The notes under the pieces were generated by a model. It saw only the letters and a list, made by a program, of their open reading frames with translations. It was not told where the DNA came from and did not search any database. The position numbers and the translations under genes are program-made. A stretch of DNA of 64,000 nt from CAYFJV01 sp964460605 (GTDB lineage: Archaea; Nanobdellota; Nanobdellia; Woesearchaeales; GW2011-AR9): contig CAYWPT010000001.1 in the NCBI GenBank assembly GCA_964460605.1, positions 62,001 through 126,000 on the forward strand. Direction: 5' to 3'. Of this stretch, positions 7,463-15,662 are shown in pieces (the first letter of the stretch is position 1; every line of letters begins with the position of its first letter).

Positions 7463-8797
7463 TTATTTTGCTTTACGATATTTTCCTTGACTAATCCATC
7501 TTGTTTTTACGACTTTGGGCATTCTATCATGAACAATAAATCCCTTTTTTTGTGGTTCTACATAAAATATTTCTTTATACTTGAATTTATCAATTTTTTT
7601 TGCTTCTTCTTTTCCATTAGAAAAGCCAGGAGGAACTACACCAGTTGCTAAAGTAGGCAATGCTTCTGCAGTATAACAAGAAAAATCTCCTGGAGCCATG
7701 CTCGCAGTGCTAACTAGAAAAGTGCGGGGCATATTTGGGAGAATATAAATTATTTGATCTCTTCTTGTTACTTGTTTTATTTCTTTAAGATGTTTTCTTG
7801 AATCAAAAAGAATATCTGCGAGAGTGTTTTCTGCAGTGAGTTTTCTTACTCTTCTCCAAGAAGGGATCCTAAAACTATCTTCAACAGTGAGAAGAAGATC
7901 CCCTAACCATTTATCTTGACAATGTGAATTATCTTTAAGTGATTTTGCCTCAGGAACAGCTAAAAATGCTTGTGTCCTTCTTCCAAAAACTTTTGGAACA
8001 TCTTTTCTAAGAATTTCTTCAAGTTCAGAGATTGAAGTATCTTTACTCGCTGAGAGTGTATTACTTGTTTCTGCATCAAAAGTTGTAGTTGTTAAATCAG
8101 TATCATCACCTAAAGTTTTCAAAACTTCTAATGAAGCACCATTCCACTTATCTGAATATACTGCAATCGCTGAAGCTGCATGATTATCTGAGTAAGCGAT
8201 ACCTGTTTGGATTTGGGCATAAGCCATAAATGAAGAAAAGAGTACTGAAAAATCTTCACAATCTCCATTACCATCCAATAAAGTTTGGAATGGATATTTA
8301 GCAAAATCTGCTTTTGGATCATTTTTGCTCCCGTCCGCCATCCAATCAAAAAACCAACCAGTTAAAGGTGCATGATAGGCATATAAATCTGGTTGATATT
8401 CTACATTATCATTAATAAATTCAAGAACATTGACAACATAATCTAATTCATCTTCTGAATTATCCCATAATGCTTTAGCCATAGGTGATATTTGTTGTTG
8501 AACTACAAAATATTCTGCTCCTAATCCTGCAAATTTTTCTGAATCTTTGTACATAACAATTACATGATCTTTCAGATAAGAAATTCCTTTTTCTTCCCCA
8601 TCTAAGGTGTAAGTTGTAGTTATTATCTCTTCTAATCCTGATTGAAGATAATATTCACCACCCATAACTACTGTAGTTTGGTCTAAAGCATATTGCCCTG
8701 CAGAGAATACTCCATAAGCTAAAAGAACTGAAGCTGCTAAAGCTGGCATTAGCATATCTTCTTTTCTTCTTTCATCCCAATAATCTTCATTATCCAT
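7463..8797 (-). CDS. Membrane-anchored transglutaminase-like protein
   Basis: One N-terminal transmembrane helix (about residues 16-38) precedes an extracytoplasmic domain. The transglutaminase-like core is about 120-230: FINDNVEYQPD is the usual lead-in, GDCEDFSVLFSSFM carries the nucleophilic Cys, and NHAASAIAVY carries the catalytic His. Members of this superfamily act as Cys proteases or peptide-crosslinking enzymes, and the substrate here is unknown. The C-terminal 200 residues are not recognised. It is convergent with RNase J, with only 2 bp between stops. Confidence 0.8.
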   Translation of the reverse strand: MDNEDYWDERRKEDMLMPALAASVLLAYGVFSAGQYALDQTTVVMGGEYYLQSGLEEIITTTYTLDGEEKGISYLKDHVIVMYKDSEKFAGLGAEYFVVQQQISPMAKALWDNSEDELDYVVNVLEFINDNVEYQPDLYAYHAPLTGWFFDWMADGSKNDPKADFAKYPFQTLLDGNGDCEDFSVLFSSFMAYAQIQTGIAYSDNHAASAIAVYSDKWNGASLEVLKTLGDDTDLTTTTFDAETSNTLSASKDTSISELEEILRKDVPKVFGRRTQAFLAVPEAKSLKDNSHCQDKWLGDLLLTVEDSFRIPSWRRVRKLTAENTLADILFDSRKHLKEIKQVTRRDQIIYILPNMPRTFLVSTASMAPGDFSCYTAEALPTLATGVVPPGFSNGKEEAKKIDKFKYKEIFYVEPQKKGFIVHDRMPKVVKTRWISQGKYRKAK

Positions 8798-8932
8798 ACT
8801 ATTTGTTCATATTTGAGTATATTTTTAAACTTTAACAAAAATTCTTAATATATTCTAGAGCACACATGAAGTCTTAATTACAGCAAATTTTATAAGGAAC
8901 TTTACTTGAATTAAAGCTGAGGGTAAAAGACT

Positions 8933-9679
8933 ATGAAATTTGTTTTAGCAGACGTACGATTTTTTAAAGATAGCATTTCAATTGCTTCAGAACTTGTGAA
9001 CGAAGTTACTTTTAAAGCGAGCACCGATGGGCTTGAAATGGTTTCAATGGATCCAGCAAATGTTGCTATGATTATTCTTAAAATCTTAAGCAGTAGTTTC
9101 GTGGAATACAACATTGAAGGTGAAGAAGAATTAAGCGTAAGTTTAACCAGTTTAAAACAAATTTTGAAAAGATCTAAAGCTGATGATGTCTTAAGTTTTG
9201 AGACTACTGAAGATAGTAAGTTAAAAATTCAGCTAAAAGGTAAAACTACCCGTTCATTTAGTATTCCTTTATTAGAAATTGATGATAGGGAGCAAAGAGT
9301 ACCTGAATTAAGTTTTCCAGTATCAGTTACCATGGCTTCTAGTACATTAGGAGATTCTATTGAAGATGTAAGTATTGTAGCTGAATCAGTTACTTTTTTA
9401 GGTGATAAAGAACAATTACTTGTAAAAGCCCAAGGTGATTTGAGTAAAGCATTTATCGAAATCAAACCTGATGATAATACAGTTATCAAAACAGATTCTG
9501 AAGAGAAGTTTAAAGCTAAATATTCTTTAGAATATTTGAAAAAAATGATGTCTGGAGCTAAACTAAGTAATGATGTTACTCTACGGTTCAACACTGATTA
9601 TCCTTTACGTTTAGATTATACTGTTGTAGATAGATTATCAATGAGTTTTATTCTAGCTCCTCGTGTTGACAATGACTAA
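8933..9679 (+). CDS. pcn: DNA polymerase sliding clamp (PCNA)
   Basis: PCNA is the ring-shaped clamp that tethers polymerase D, ligase, FEN1 and other factors to DNA. The 248-aa length and the two-fold repeat fit the family. Visible motifs are GLEMVSMDPANVAMIILKIL in the first domain, the interdomain loop around LLEIDDREQRVPEL, and the C-terminal LRLDYTVVDRLSMSFILAPR. A GAGGGT ribosome-binding motif lies before the ATG and a TTTTATAAGG box further upstream. It heads an operon with an unknown gene and an MTH1-type hydrolase. Confidence 0.97.
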   Translation: MKFVLADVRFFKDSISIASELVNEVTFKASTDGLEMVSMDPANVAMIILKILSSSFVEYNIEGEEELSVSLTSLKQILKRSKADDVLSFETTEDSKLKIQLKGKTTRSFSIPLLEIDDREQRVPELSFPVSVTMASSTLGDSIEDVSIVAESVTFLGDKEQLLVKAQGDLSKAFIEIKPDDNTVIKTDSEEKFKAKYSLEYLKKMMSGAKLSNDVTLRFNTDYPLRLDYTVVDRLSMSFILAPRVDND

Positions 9680-10142
9680 GCAATTAGTTTTACCTGGAAT
9701 GGAAGAAGCATTAGCCATTCCTCTTGCTGAAACTCCCACTCGTTTTTTAGCAATTTATTTTTCTTTAGGTCGTTACACAGAAGATGATAGAGCACCTGAA
9801 TTAGTTAATTATGATTGTCCTTTTGATGACTCTCCTGCTTTTGAAGCAGATTCTAAAGACGCCTTAGTTGCAATGATAACTGATCTTTATAATGGAGGGG
9901 ATCAAAGAAATTATTCTCATGCAAGACCAATAGGTATGGACTTTGAATCAGTTATGCCTGATATCATTGTTGATGGAAATGGAAAGATCTTAGATGAGCT
10001 TTATGATAGTTTAGCCATCGATCTTGAAGTAGAAGGTGCTAGACATCCAAAAAGAAAGCCACTGAGTGAAACCCTTTATTCTTTGGGAAGAGAGAGTCTT
10101 GCTGATCTTTGGGAGAGAGAAAGCCATAGGTGGGTTAGTTAG
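9672..10142 (+). CDS. Uncharacterised protein in PCNA operon
   Basis: The ATG at 9672 overlaps the PCNA stop by 8 bp, so translation is probably coupled. An in-frame GTG at 9663 is less likely. The 156-aa acidic protein begins with TKQLVLPGMEEAL and contains VDGNGKILDELYDSLAIDL. The pattern of conserved acidic and aromatic residues does not match a family I know. Its Q-rich N terminus is not a proper PIP box because the two aromatic residues are missing. A link to replication or nucleotide metabolism is inferred from its neighbours only. Confidence 0.7.
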   Translation: MTKQLVLPGMEEALAIPLAETPTRFLAIYFSLGRYTEDDRAPELVNYDCPFDDSPAFEADSKDALVAMITDLYNGGDQRNYSHARPIGMDFESVMPDIIVDGNGKILDELYDSLAIDLEVEGARHPKRKPLSETLYSLGRESLADLWERESHRWVS

Positions 10143-10143
10143 A

Positions 10144-10629
10144 ATGAAAAAAGTCACCCTTACAGTAATTAGCTATGATAACAAAATACTTTTAGGTATG
10201 AAAAAAAGAGGTTTCGGAGCTAGAAAGTATAATGGTTTTGGTGGAAAACCAGAAGAAGGGGAAACATTGTACAGCTGTGTTCTTAGAGAAACTGAAGAAG
10301 AAGCAGGGATTAAGTTACATGAGCCTAAATTATTTGGTGTTCTTGATTTTTATTTTACACATAAACCTGAATGGAATCAACAAGTGCATGTATTCAAAGT
10401 GAGTTCTTTTGATGGTGAAGCAAAAGAGACTGAAGAGATGAAACCAGAAGTTTTTGCTCATAATGAAATTCCTTATGATAAAATGTGGGTAGATGATCTT
10501 CATTGGCTACCAAAAATTCTTGAAGGGAAAAAAGTTCGTGGAAGTTTTTCTTTCGCTGAAGATGGAAGTATTTCTGAATTTGATTTGAATGAAGTTGAAG
10601 AACTTGAATGGAAAGCTAACAAGAATTGA
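10144..10629 (+). CDS. MTH1-type Nudix hydrolase (8-oxo-dGTP diphosphatase)
   Basis: The protein is predicted to hydrolyse oxidised purine nucleotides such as 8-oxo-dGTP to the monophosphate, cleaning the dNTP pool. The Nudix box is intact at residues 34-56 (G-x5-E-x7-RE-x2-EE-x-G-I). The stretch LLGMKKRGFGARKYNGFGGK closely follows human MTH1 (NUDT1). The residues that read 8-oxoguanine in MTH1 have counterparts: Asn in YNGFGG, and Trp and the Asp pair in MWVDD. The ATG at 10144 begins one base after the previous stop. Co-transcription with PCNA fits a role in replication fidelity. Confidence 0.9.
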   Translation: MKKVTLTVISYDNKILLGMKKRGFGARKYNGFGGKPEEGETLYSCVLRETEEEAGIKLHEPKLFGVLDFYFTHKPEWNQQVHVFKVSSFDGEAKETEEMKPEVFAHNEIPYDKMWVDDLHWLPKILEGKKVRGSFSFAEDGSISEFDLNEVEELEWKANKN

Positions 10630-10671
10630 AAATTCTTGGAAGCTCCCAGAAAATTTTTCATTTTCCGATAG

Positions 10672-10680
10672 CTATATAAG
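10672..10680 (+). promoter_or_regulatory. TATA box of the small membrane protein gene
   Basis: CTATATAAG is centred about 28 bp before the ATG at 10704, placing transcription start at or next to the start codon (leaderless). Confidence 0.5.
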
Positions 10681-10703
10681 CAAGTTCTTAGTATTTTTGT
10701 TTT

Positions 10704-10922
10704 ATGACAATTTACGCAGAAGGAATTATTTGGTATGTCTTATTAGCAGATTGCATTACGTATAACATTCTTACTTGGTCTAAAGGGAAAATGCACGATA
10801 GGGTAAATCATTGGATTAGCGATTATTTTCCATTAAAAAAAGCAATTGGGCTTTGGTATTTAGTAATGATGATTTGGTTGGGATCTGCATTATATAGGAT
10901 GCAAATCATAAAAATCTGGTAA
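10704..10922 (+). CDS. Small two-helix membrane protein (72 aa)
   Basis: Two hydrophobic segments (about residues 6-24 and 49-66) flank a basic loop (SKGKMHDRVNHWISDYFPLKK region). It has its own TATA box and probably a leaderless message, which supports a real gene despite its size. No family is recognised. Confidence 0.6.
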   Translation: MTIYAEGIIWYVLLADCITYNILTWSKGKMHDRVNHWISDYFPLKKAIGLWYLVMMIWLGSALYRMQIIKIW

Positions 10923-10935
10923 AAGCAGATTTTTA

Positions 10936-10968
10936 GATGCCAATAAAGTATTTTCTTTATTGAGCATC
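10936..10968 (+). terminator. Strong RNA hairpin after small membrane gene
   Basis: The stem GATGC-x-AATAAAG pairs with CTTTATT-xx-GCATC around a 5-nt loop (12 pairs, one small internal bulge). It lies 14 bp after the stop codon. It may protect or end the upstream transcript. No long U-run follows directly, so termination is not certain. Confidence 0.4.
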
Positions 10969-11063
10969 ATCTTCTAATTCTAGAAAATATAGGACGGTTA
11001 AAGGGAAGTCTTTTATAGGGGTGACCCTTCAAAGCTCTCATTAACATATCGAGGTGTTATTAT

Positions 11064-11864
11064 ATGGAAAAAGAACATAGTCACGAACATGGACATGATC
11101 ATTCTCATCATGACCACAGCCATCATGATCACAAACACGATCATCACAAAGCTACAAGTTCTAAAAATAAAGATAATGAAATAGTGACCATTAGTAAAGT
11201 AAGTTTATGGCAAGGAATCGCTGGAGTATTAGCAGTTCTACTTGTTATCTCAATTATTACTGGCGGTTTTGGAGGAGGCTCAGGTATTGCAGCTCCTACT
11301 GGAAATGGTGGAAGTGCTCCAACCGGAAACGCTGGTGCAGATACTGAATTTTATGCTGCGGACGATCCTATGAAAGGAGATCCTGACGCTCCAGTAACCA
11401 TTGTAGAGTTTAGCGATTTTGAATGTCCATTCTGTGGAAGATTCTATTCACAAACTTATGGTTTAATTGAACAAAATTACATTAACACAGGAAAAGCAAA
11501 CATTGTTTTCAGAGACTTTCCTTTAAGCTTTCATCAACAAGCTACTCCAGCTGCTTTAGCTGCTGAATGTGCAGATGATCAAGGTAAATTCTGGGAATAT
11601 CACGACTTAATTTTCGAAAATCAAGGGGCTTTAAGCGATGCAAGTTATACCGCATGGGCTCAACAACTTGGTCTAGATATGAACGAGTTTGACTCCTGTT
11701 ACACTAGTAGAAAACATTTGGCTGAAGTACAAGAAGACTTCCAAGAAGGAGGAGCCTTAGGGATTACTGGAACTCCTGGATTCTTTGTTAACGGAAGACT
11801 GATTTCAGGTGCTCAGCCTTATAGTGTTTTCGAAGCTGCTATTGAAGCTGCTTTGAATGGCTAG
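11064..11864 (+). CDS. Membrane-anchored DsbA-like thiol oxidoreductase with His-rich N terminus
   Basis: A cytoplasmic N-terminal tail with about 15 histidines in the first 30 residues (EHSHEHGHDHSHHDHSHHDH) suggests metal binding. A transmembrane helix (about 50-67), a Gly/Ala/Pro linker and an external thioredoxin-fold DsbA domain (about 100-266) follow. The active site is CPFC at 121-124 and the cis-Pro loop is GITGTPGFFVNG. It should oxidise or isomerise disulfides in exported proteins. GAGGTG precedes the ATG. VKOR and a Cys-containing membrane protein follow on the same strand, giving a likely electron path for reoxidation. Confidence 0.92.
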   Translation: MEKEHSHEHGHDHSHHDHSHHDHKHDHHKATSSKNKDNEIVTISKVSLWQGIAGVLAVLLVISIITGGFGGGSGIAAPTGNGGSAPTGNAGADTEFYAADDPMKGDPDAPVTIVEFSDFECPFCGRFYSQTYGLIEQNYINTGKANIVFRDFPLSFHQQATPAALAAECADDQGKFWEYHDLIFENQGALSDASYTAWAQQLGLDMNEFDSCYTSRKHLAEVQEDFQEGGALGITGTPGFFVNGRLISGAQPYSVFEAAIEAALNG

Positions 11865-11867
11865 TCA

Positions 11868-11895
11868 TTTATTTTTTTTCTTTATTTTATTGTTC
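11868..11895 (+). terminator. T-rich terminator-like tract
   Basis: After the dsbA-like stop there is a long T-rich run (TTTATTTTTTTTCTTTATTTT). It may end or attenuate transcription before the next genes. Confidence 0.35.
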
Positions 11896-11933
11896 AAGCA
11901 AAGTTTTAAAACCAGATACTTGTTTCTCTTACT

Positions 11934-12479
11934 GTGAAATTTTTAGAATATAGGGATAATGCCGTCTCAGCTTTAAAAGAAGTTTATAGTAAACCATTGA
12001 ATGGAGTTTTTAGTGGAGCTTTGTTCTTGAGTTTTCTTACTTTGAACTTATTTATCTTTCAATACATTCAGTTGGGATCTTTAATCATTGAGCAACCATT
12101 AGTTTTTTTCAAAAGTTATTTGTATACTTTGACTAATTTGCCTTTCTTGTCTATTGTTTCTACACTTTTGTTATCATTGTTATCAGGAGTTTTGATAGTA
12201 ATGCTTATCTATGGCTATAGAAAAAATATGGCAATGAGTGCTGGTAAAAAAGGTGCTGCTGGAGCTTCTGGCAGTATTTTAGTTGGTTTATTAGCTCCTG
12301 CTTGTCCAAGTTGTGGTATTGGTGTTTTATCTGCTCTTGGGCTTGGTGGACTTGGTGCTGTGCTTCCTTTCGGTGGCCAAGAGATTGGAGTATTTGGAGT
12401 AATAATATTAATAGCATCCATTGTTTATGCGAGCAAACAGATAGTAGCTCCCGTGTGCAAGATAAAAAAGAAGCGTTAA
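11934..12479 (+). CDS. Polytopic membrane protein with CPSCG motif
   Basis: The start is a GTG at 11934 (MKFLEYRDNAV…). The protein has about four transmembrane helices and the motif LLAPACPSCGIGVLSALGLG in the second half, inside or next to a membrane segment. A CxxC placed this way, between DsbA-like and VKOR genes, suggests thiol-disulfide transfer across the membrane, by analogy with DsbD/CcdA. Metal handling is another option. No family name can be given from sequence alone. Confidence 0.7.
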   Translation: MKFLEYRDNAVSALKEVYSKPLNGVFSGALFLSFLTLNLFIFQYIQLGSLIIEQPLVFFKSYLYTLTNLPFLSIVSTLLLSLLSGVLIVMLIYGYRKNMAMSAGKKGAAGASGSILVGLLAPACPSCGIGVLSALGLGGLGAVLPFGGQEIGVFGVIILIASIVYASKQIVAPVCKIKKKR

Positions 12480-12510
12480 GTTTATATTTGGGTTCTGATT
12501 TACAATTTTT

Positions 12511-12960
12511 ATGCTTACTAAGAAAAAATTATGGAAGTTTGTCATTGCATTAACTTTTATTGGAGCACTCGCTTCTGCATATTTGATTAAAGTAAAATAT
12601 ACAGGAAGTGGCTTTTGTGAAATTAATGCAAAATTTTCTTGTGATGTTGTAAATTCTAGTAAGTATAGTGAAATACTTGGAATTCCGGTTGCTTTATTAG
12701 GTGTAATTGCTTATCTCTTTATGGGACTAAGCGCTTATTTTAACTTGACTGTTCGAAATTTTAAGAATAAATGGATGGCTAAGTTGTTTAGCTTTGAAGT
12801 ATTGTTATACTTTGCTTTGATTTCCTTAACATTTACTTTGTATTTGAGTGGGATTGAATTTTTCGTTTTGAAGGCTTATTGTATATTATGTTTAACATCA
12901 CAAGTTGCAATGCTTGGTATTGTTGGTAGTTTAGTATATATGAAGAAAAGATGGAAATGA
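12511..12960 (+). CDS. VKOR-family disulfide-forming membrane protein
   Basis: Prokaryotic VKOR homologues reoxidise DsbA-like partners and pass electrons to quinone. The 149-aa protein has four to five transmembrane helices. It keeps the external Cys pair (C36, C44 in FSCDVVNSSKYSEILGIPVA) and the membrane CILC active site at 124-127, preceding LTSQ. The serine in NSSKYSE matches the conserved quinone-loop serine of the family. It lies 31 bp after the CPSCG membrane protein and is expected to partner the DsbA-like protein two genes upstream. Confidence 0.92.
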   Translation: MLTKKKLWKFVIALTFIGALASAYLIKVKYTGSGFCEINAKFSCDVVNSSKYSEILGIPVALLGVIAYLFMGLSAYFNLTVRNFKNKWMAKLFSFEVLLYFALISLTFTLYLSGIEFFVLKAYCILCLTSQVAMLGIVGSLVYMKKRWK

Positions 12961-13006
12961 AAAATGAAAACATTTTTCGTCCCATTAGAAATTTGGAGAA
13001 TTTTAA

Positions 13007-13402
13007 ATGGAAATAAGTAGAGAAAGAATGATTTTAGCTGAGTCTATCTTTTGGGCTCATGTATTGATTGTTATTCCTATCGTAGGATTATTTTTTGTTC
13101 CATTAAAAATTATGCCTGCACGTGATATTATTCATCTCTCTTATCTTGGTTTTATTATCTTCACGCAAGCTGGTTGGGGATTATTATTATTTGGTATGAC
13201 AGGTCATTTTATGAACACTTGTCCGGTAACTACCTTTATGCAAAGTATACGTGGTTATAAAATAAAAGATGTTGAGAATCATAAACATAGTTTTGTTGCA
13301 GAATTCTTTTCTCGTTATGGGATTACAAGTTTGAATAGTAAACGAGTTAATTATATGATGTTTACTGTGTTATTCTTTGCTACTATTCGGGTTGTGTTTT
13401 AG
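13007..13402 (+). CDS. Three- to four-helix membrane protein (possibly DUF2784-like)
   Basis: Hydrophobic segments lie at about residues 14-32, 43-63 and 115-130. The motif NTCPVTTFMQSIRGYKI after the second helix pair recalls the CPLT…LR signature of DUF2784 proteins, but the match is by eye only. It follows VKOR by 46 bp and may belong to the same unit. Its stop overlaps the end of the opposing frameshifted kinase gene by 4 bp. Confidence 0.6.
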   Translation: MEISRERMILAESIFWAHVLIVIPIVGLFFVPLKIMPARDIIHLSYLGFIIFTQAGWGLLLFGMTGHFMNTCPVTTFMQSIRGYKIKDVENHKHSFVAEFFSRYGITSLNSKRVNYMMFTVLFFATIRVVF

Positions 13403-14008
13403 AGATCTACATCATTGTAGATAATTACATCCACAACATCTCTTATTGGTAAGACATGTTCTTTATACATTGGTTCGATTGTTAAATCCCATTTTCTACT
13501 CTTCTCTACTTCTTCCAGCTCTAGTAACATCTCTTACAAGCCTTCTTTCTTTTCTCACAGCTTCAGGAGCATCAACGAAAACAAGCAAATCGATTACATC
13601 TCTCCACTCTTCCCTATGTGCGACAAAAAGACCCTGGGTTAGAGTAACAAATTTTGCTTGAACTGGCACATAGCCTGTTCTTTTGCCTTGTTTAAAACAA
13701 TATTCTGGTGCCATAATATCTCTTCCAGCACTTAAATCTAAGAAGTGTCCTCCATAAAGGTCAAGATCAAGAGAACTAGGATGATCATGATTAGTTATTC
13801 CTTCTGGACCGGGAATTCCTCCCAAGAAATATCCATCTTGAACATGATAAGTTAGTGCAGCATTTGCAAGTCTTTCAGAAAGAAAATCTTTTCCTGATGC
13901 TGAGCCACCAACAATAGCTATAGTCTGCCTTGTACTAGAGGCTAATGCTTCTCTAATGTGAGCTTCAAGAAATCTATTACCTTCTACAAACTGGAATTCT
14001 CTTGCCAT
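13399..14008 (-). CDS. Uridine-kinase-like P-loop protein, frameshifted near C terminus
   Basis: The N-terminal 170 residues read in one frame from ATG 14008 to a TAG at 13496. They show a Walker A loop GGSASGKD, the TYHVQDGYF and NHDHPSSLDLDL segments, and a lid-like RRLVRDVTRAGRS, all as in uridine kinase/phosphoribulokinase-type enzymes. Directly after the stop, another frame carries the expected family tail (KWDLTIEPMYKEHVLPIRDV…) up to a stop at 13399. Skipping one base near 13505 restores a protein of about 202 aa. So this is either a fresh frameshift or a sequence error. Substrate (uridine/cytidine or another nucleoside) is not settled. Confidence 0.8.
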
Positions 14009-14046
14009 AAAATTTTGTGGTAAATATCTTTTTTAAAGCTTATGAA

Positions 14047-15120
14047 TTATACAAAGAACTTAGGTTTTTCTTTTTTAAGAAGTGTTATTTGCCACTTTCT
14101 TAAAGCTGTTTTATCCTTTTTTACTATCAAAGATAACATTTGTTCTTTATTGATGATTAAGTGTCCTGGGATCTTTTGTTTCTCTGCAACCTTCTTTTGA
14201 ATATCTTGTAATTGTTTAAATTTGAGCTTTTCTTCAGGGGTATGACGTTTAGATTCCTTTTTCTTTATTTCTACTGGATGTTTTCTTCCTTCCTCTACTG
14301 CTTGCTGGAATAAAGAAGCTCTTCTGTAAATAATTGGATGTACTCTTTTGATACGTTTCCAAACGTTTGGTGGACGTTGCGCAATTTCAAAGAGTCTTTT
14401 AGTTGAAATAATATGATGCACAGGCTCGTCCAACTCTTTTGCAATTTTTCTTCTTAGTTGGTATAATTTTTTAAGAATTCCAAGTTCTTTTGGGTTAAGT
14501 GTGTTCAATTTTTTAAGATCTTCAAACTTTTGTATCCTTAATTTGAACTCTTTGTGTTCCAAAGAATCTAATTCTTGCTCAATCCATGCTAAACGTTTCT
14601 TTTCTTGTAGTTCTTTTTTGAGAATTTTGTATAATGGAATTAAATATGAAGTATCTTTAGAAGCGTAAGAGAGCATTCCTACTGAAAGTGGTCTTCTAGT
14701 CCAATCTGCCTTTTGAAATTTACTCTCTTTATTTACTTTAAGATATTCTTCAAGTAATGAACCTAAACCAATGCTTTTTTTTCCTAACAATGAAGCTGCA
14801 ATTTGAGTGTCAAAAAAATTTTTAGGTTTACAATCAAATTGTTTATCTAAAATTCTAAAATCAAATCCAATATCATGGAAGATTTTTTTGATGTTTGGGT
14901 TATGGAAGATTTTTATCAATTCTGGGATATCTTTTAGTTTGAGAATGTCAATAATCCAGTTTTTCTTTTCAGTAGAAATTTGTATTAATGAGATGTATAC
15001 TCCAAAATGGTGCATATTGTTCTCACATTCTAAATCGATTGCTAGAATTTTAGCTTTTTCCCAATCTTTAACTGCTTCTAAGAAATCCTCTTTTTGATCT
15101 ATGAATGTGAATGTTGTCAT
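14047..15120 (-). CDS. rnd: RNase D-like 3'-5' exonuclease with HRDC domains
   Basis: This is a DEDDy exonuclease. Motif I is AIDLECE (about residues 27-33), motif II is FHDIGFDFRIL and motif III is SYASKDTSYL with the Y-x3-D pair. An HRDC-like helical domain follows at about 205-285 (LKKLYQLRRKIAKELDEPVH), then a possible second one near the C terminus (QDIQKKVAEKQKIPGHLIIN). The architecture is that of bacterial RNase D, which trims 3' ends of structured RNAs including tRNA. RNase D is uncommon in archaea, so horizontal acquisition is possible. Confidence 0.92.
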   Translation of the reverse strand: MTTFTFIDQKEDFLEAVKDWEKAKILAIDLECENNMHHFGVYISLIQISTEKKNWIIDILKLKDIPELIKIFHNPNIKKIFHDIGFDFRILDKQFDCKPKNFFDTQIAASLLGKKSIGLGSLLEEYLKVNKESKFQKADWTRRPLSVGMLSYASKDTSYLIPLYKILKKELQEKKRLAWIEQELDSLEHKEFKLRIQKFEDLKKLNTLNPKELGILKKLYQLRRKIAKELDEPVHHIISTKRLFEIAQRPPNVWKRIKRVHPIIYRRASLFQQAVEEGRKHPVEIKKKESKRHTPEEKLKFKQLQDIQKKVAEKQKIPGHLIINKEQMLSLIVKKDKTALRKWQITLLKKEKPKFFV

Positions 15121-15159
15121 ATTGTAAATAGTGAAAGAAATGAGCTTTAAAAATCTTTA

Positions 15160-15588
15160 CTAGATTCTATCTTTGTATTTCTCTAAAAAGTGAGGAAATT
15201 GTGAGTGAAGAGGTTCTGGGAAATTATCTAAAGTAAACCAACCAATTTCATCACATTTGTGAGGCTCGCCAATCTTTACTTTATCCTTATCAATAAGAAC
15301 TTTAAAATCTAAGGCAATCCAGTGAGTTTTTTTGCCATCATGTTCTCTATGTACATCTCTAAATCCAATATGTTCAATTTCTTTTACTTCTGTACAATAT
15401 TCTTCTTCAATCTCTTTTTTGATGTTTTCTAAGATAGGCAAACCATGCTCTAGTGCTCCTGCACCTGGATCCCAAGTGCCATGCTCGTCTCTGCATTGCG
15501 CTGATCTTTTGCTCAGAAGATAATTACCTTCACCATCATGGCAGAGAAATACTGTAGTAACACCAGGATAATCAATGCCTTTTTTCAT
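15160..15588 (-). CDS. Nudix hydrolase
   Basis: The Nudix box GAGALEHGLPILENIKKEIEEEY keeps the G-x5-E and the distal glutamates, but the canonical R of RE-x2-EE is K (KKEIEEE), a tolerated change. The protein (142 aa) resembles NUDT/ADP-ribose-type hydrolases with a ThermoNudix-like length, and the substrate cannot be assigned. It is unlike the MTH1-type gene at 10.1 kb. Confidence 0.85.
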   Translation of the reverse strand: MKKGIDYPGVTTVFLCHDGEGNYLLSKRSAQCRDEHGTWDPGAGALEHGLPILENIKKEIEEEYCTEVKEIEHIGFRDVHREHDGKKTHWIALDFKVLIDKDKVKIGEPHKCDEIGWFTLDNFPEPLHSQFPHFLEKYKDRI

Positions 15589-15640
15589 AGAATTCTGTTG
15601 TAAGAACTTGTTTAAATGTATTTCTATAATTGAAGATATT

Positions 15641-15657
15641 AAAAAAAAAAGAAAAAA
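15641..15657 (-). terminator. U-tract terminator of doxX-like gene
   Basis: On the minus strand a run of six T, one C and ten T follows the stop at 15663 within a few bases. Confidence 0.5.
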
Positions 15658-15662
15658 TTGGC

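Noticed and set aside
9672..9710. PIP box at the start of the gene after PCNA
   Set aside because: QLVLPGME has the Gln and an aliphatic residue but no pair of aromatics.
12205..12421. Two minus-strand frames opposite the CPSCG membrane protein
   Set aside because: Antisense shadows of a clear membrane protein, with no start signal.
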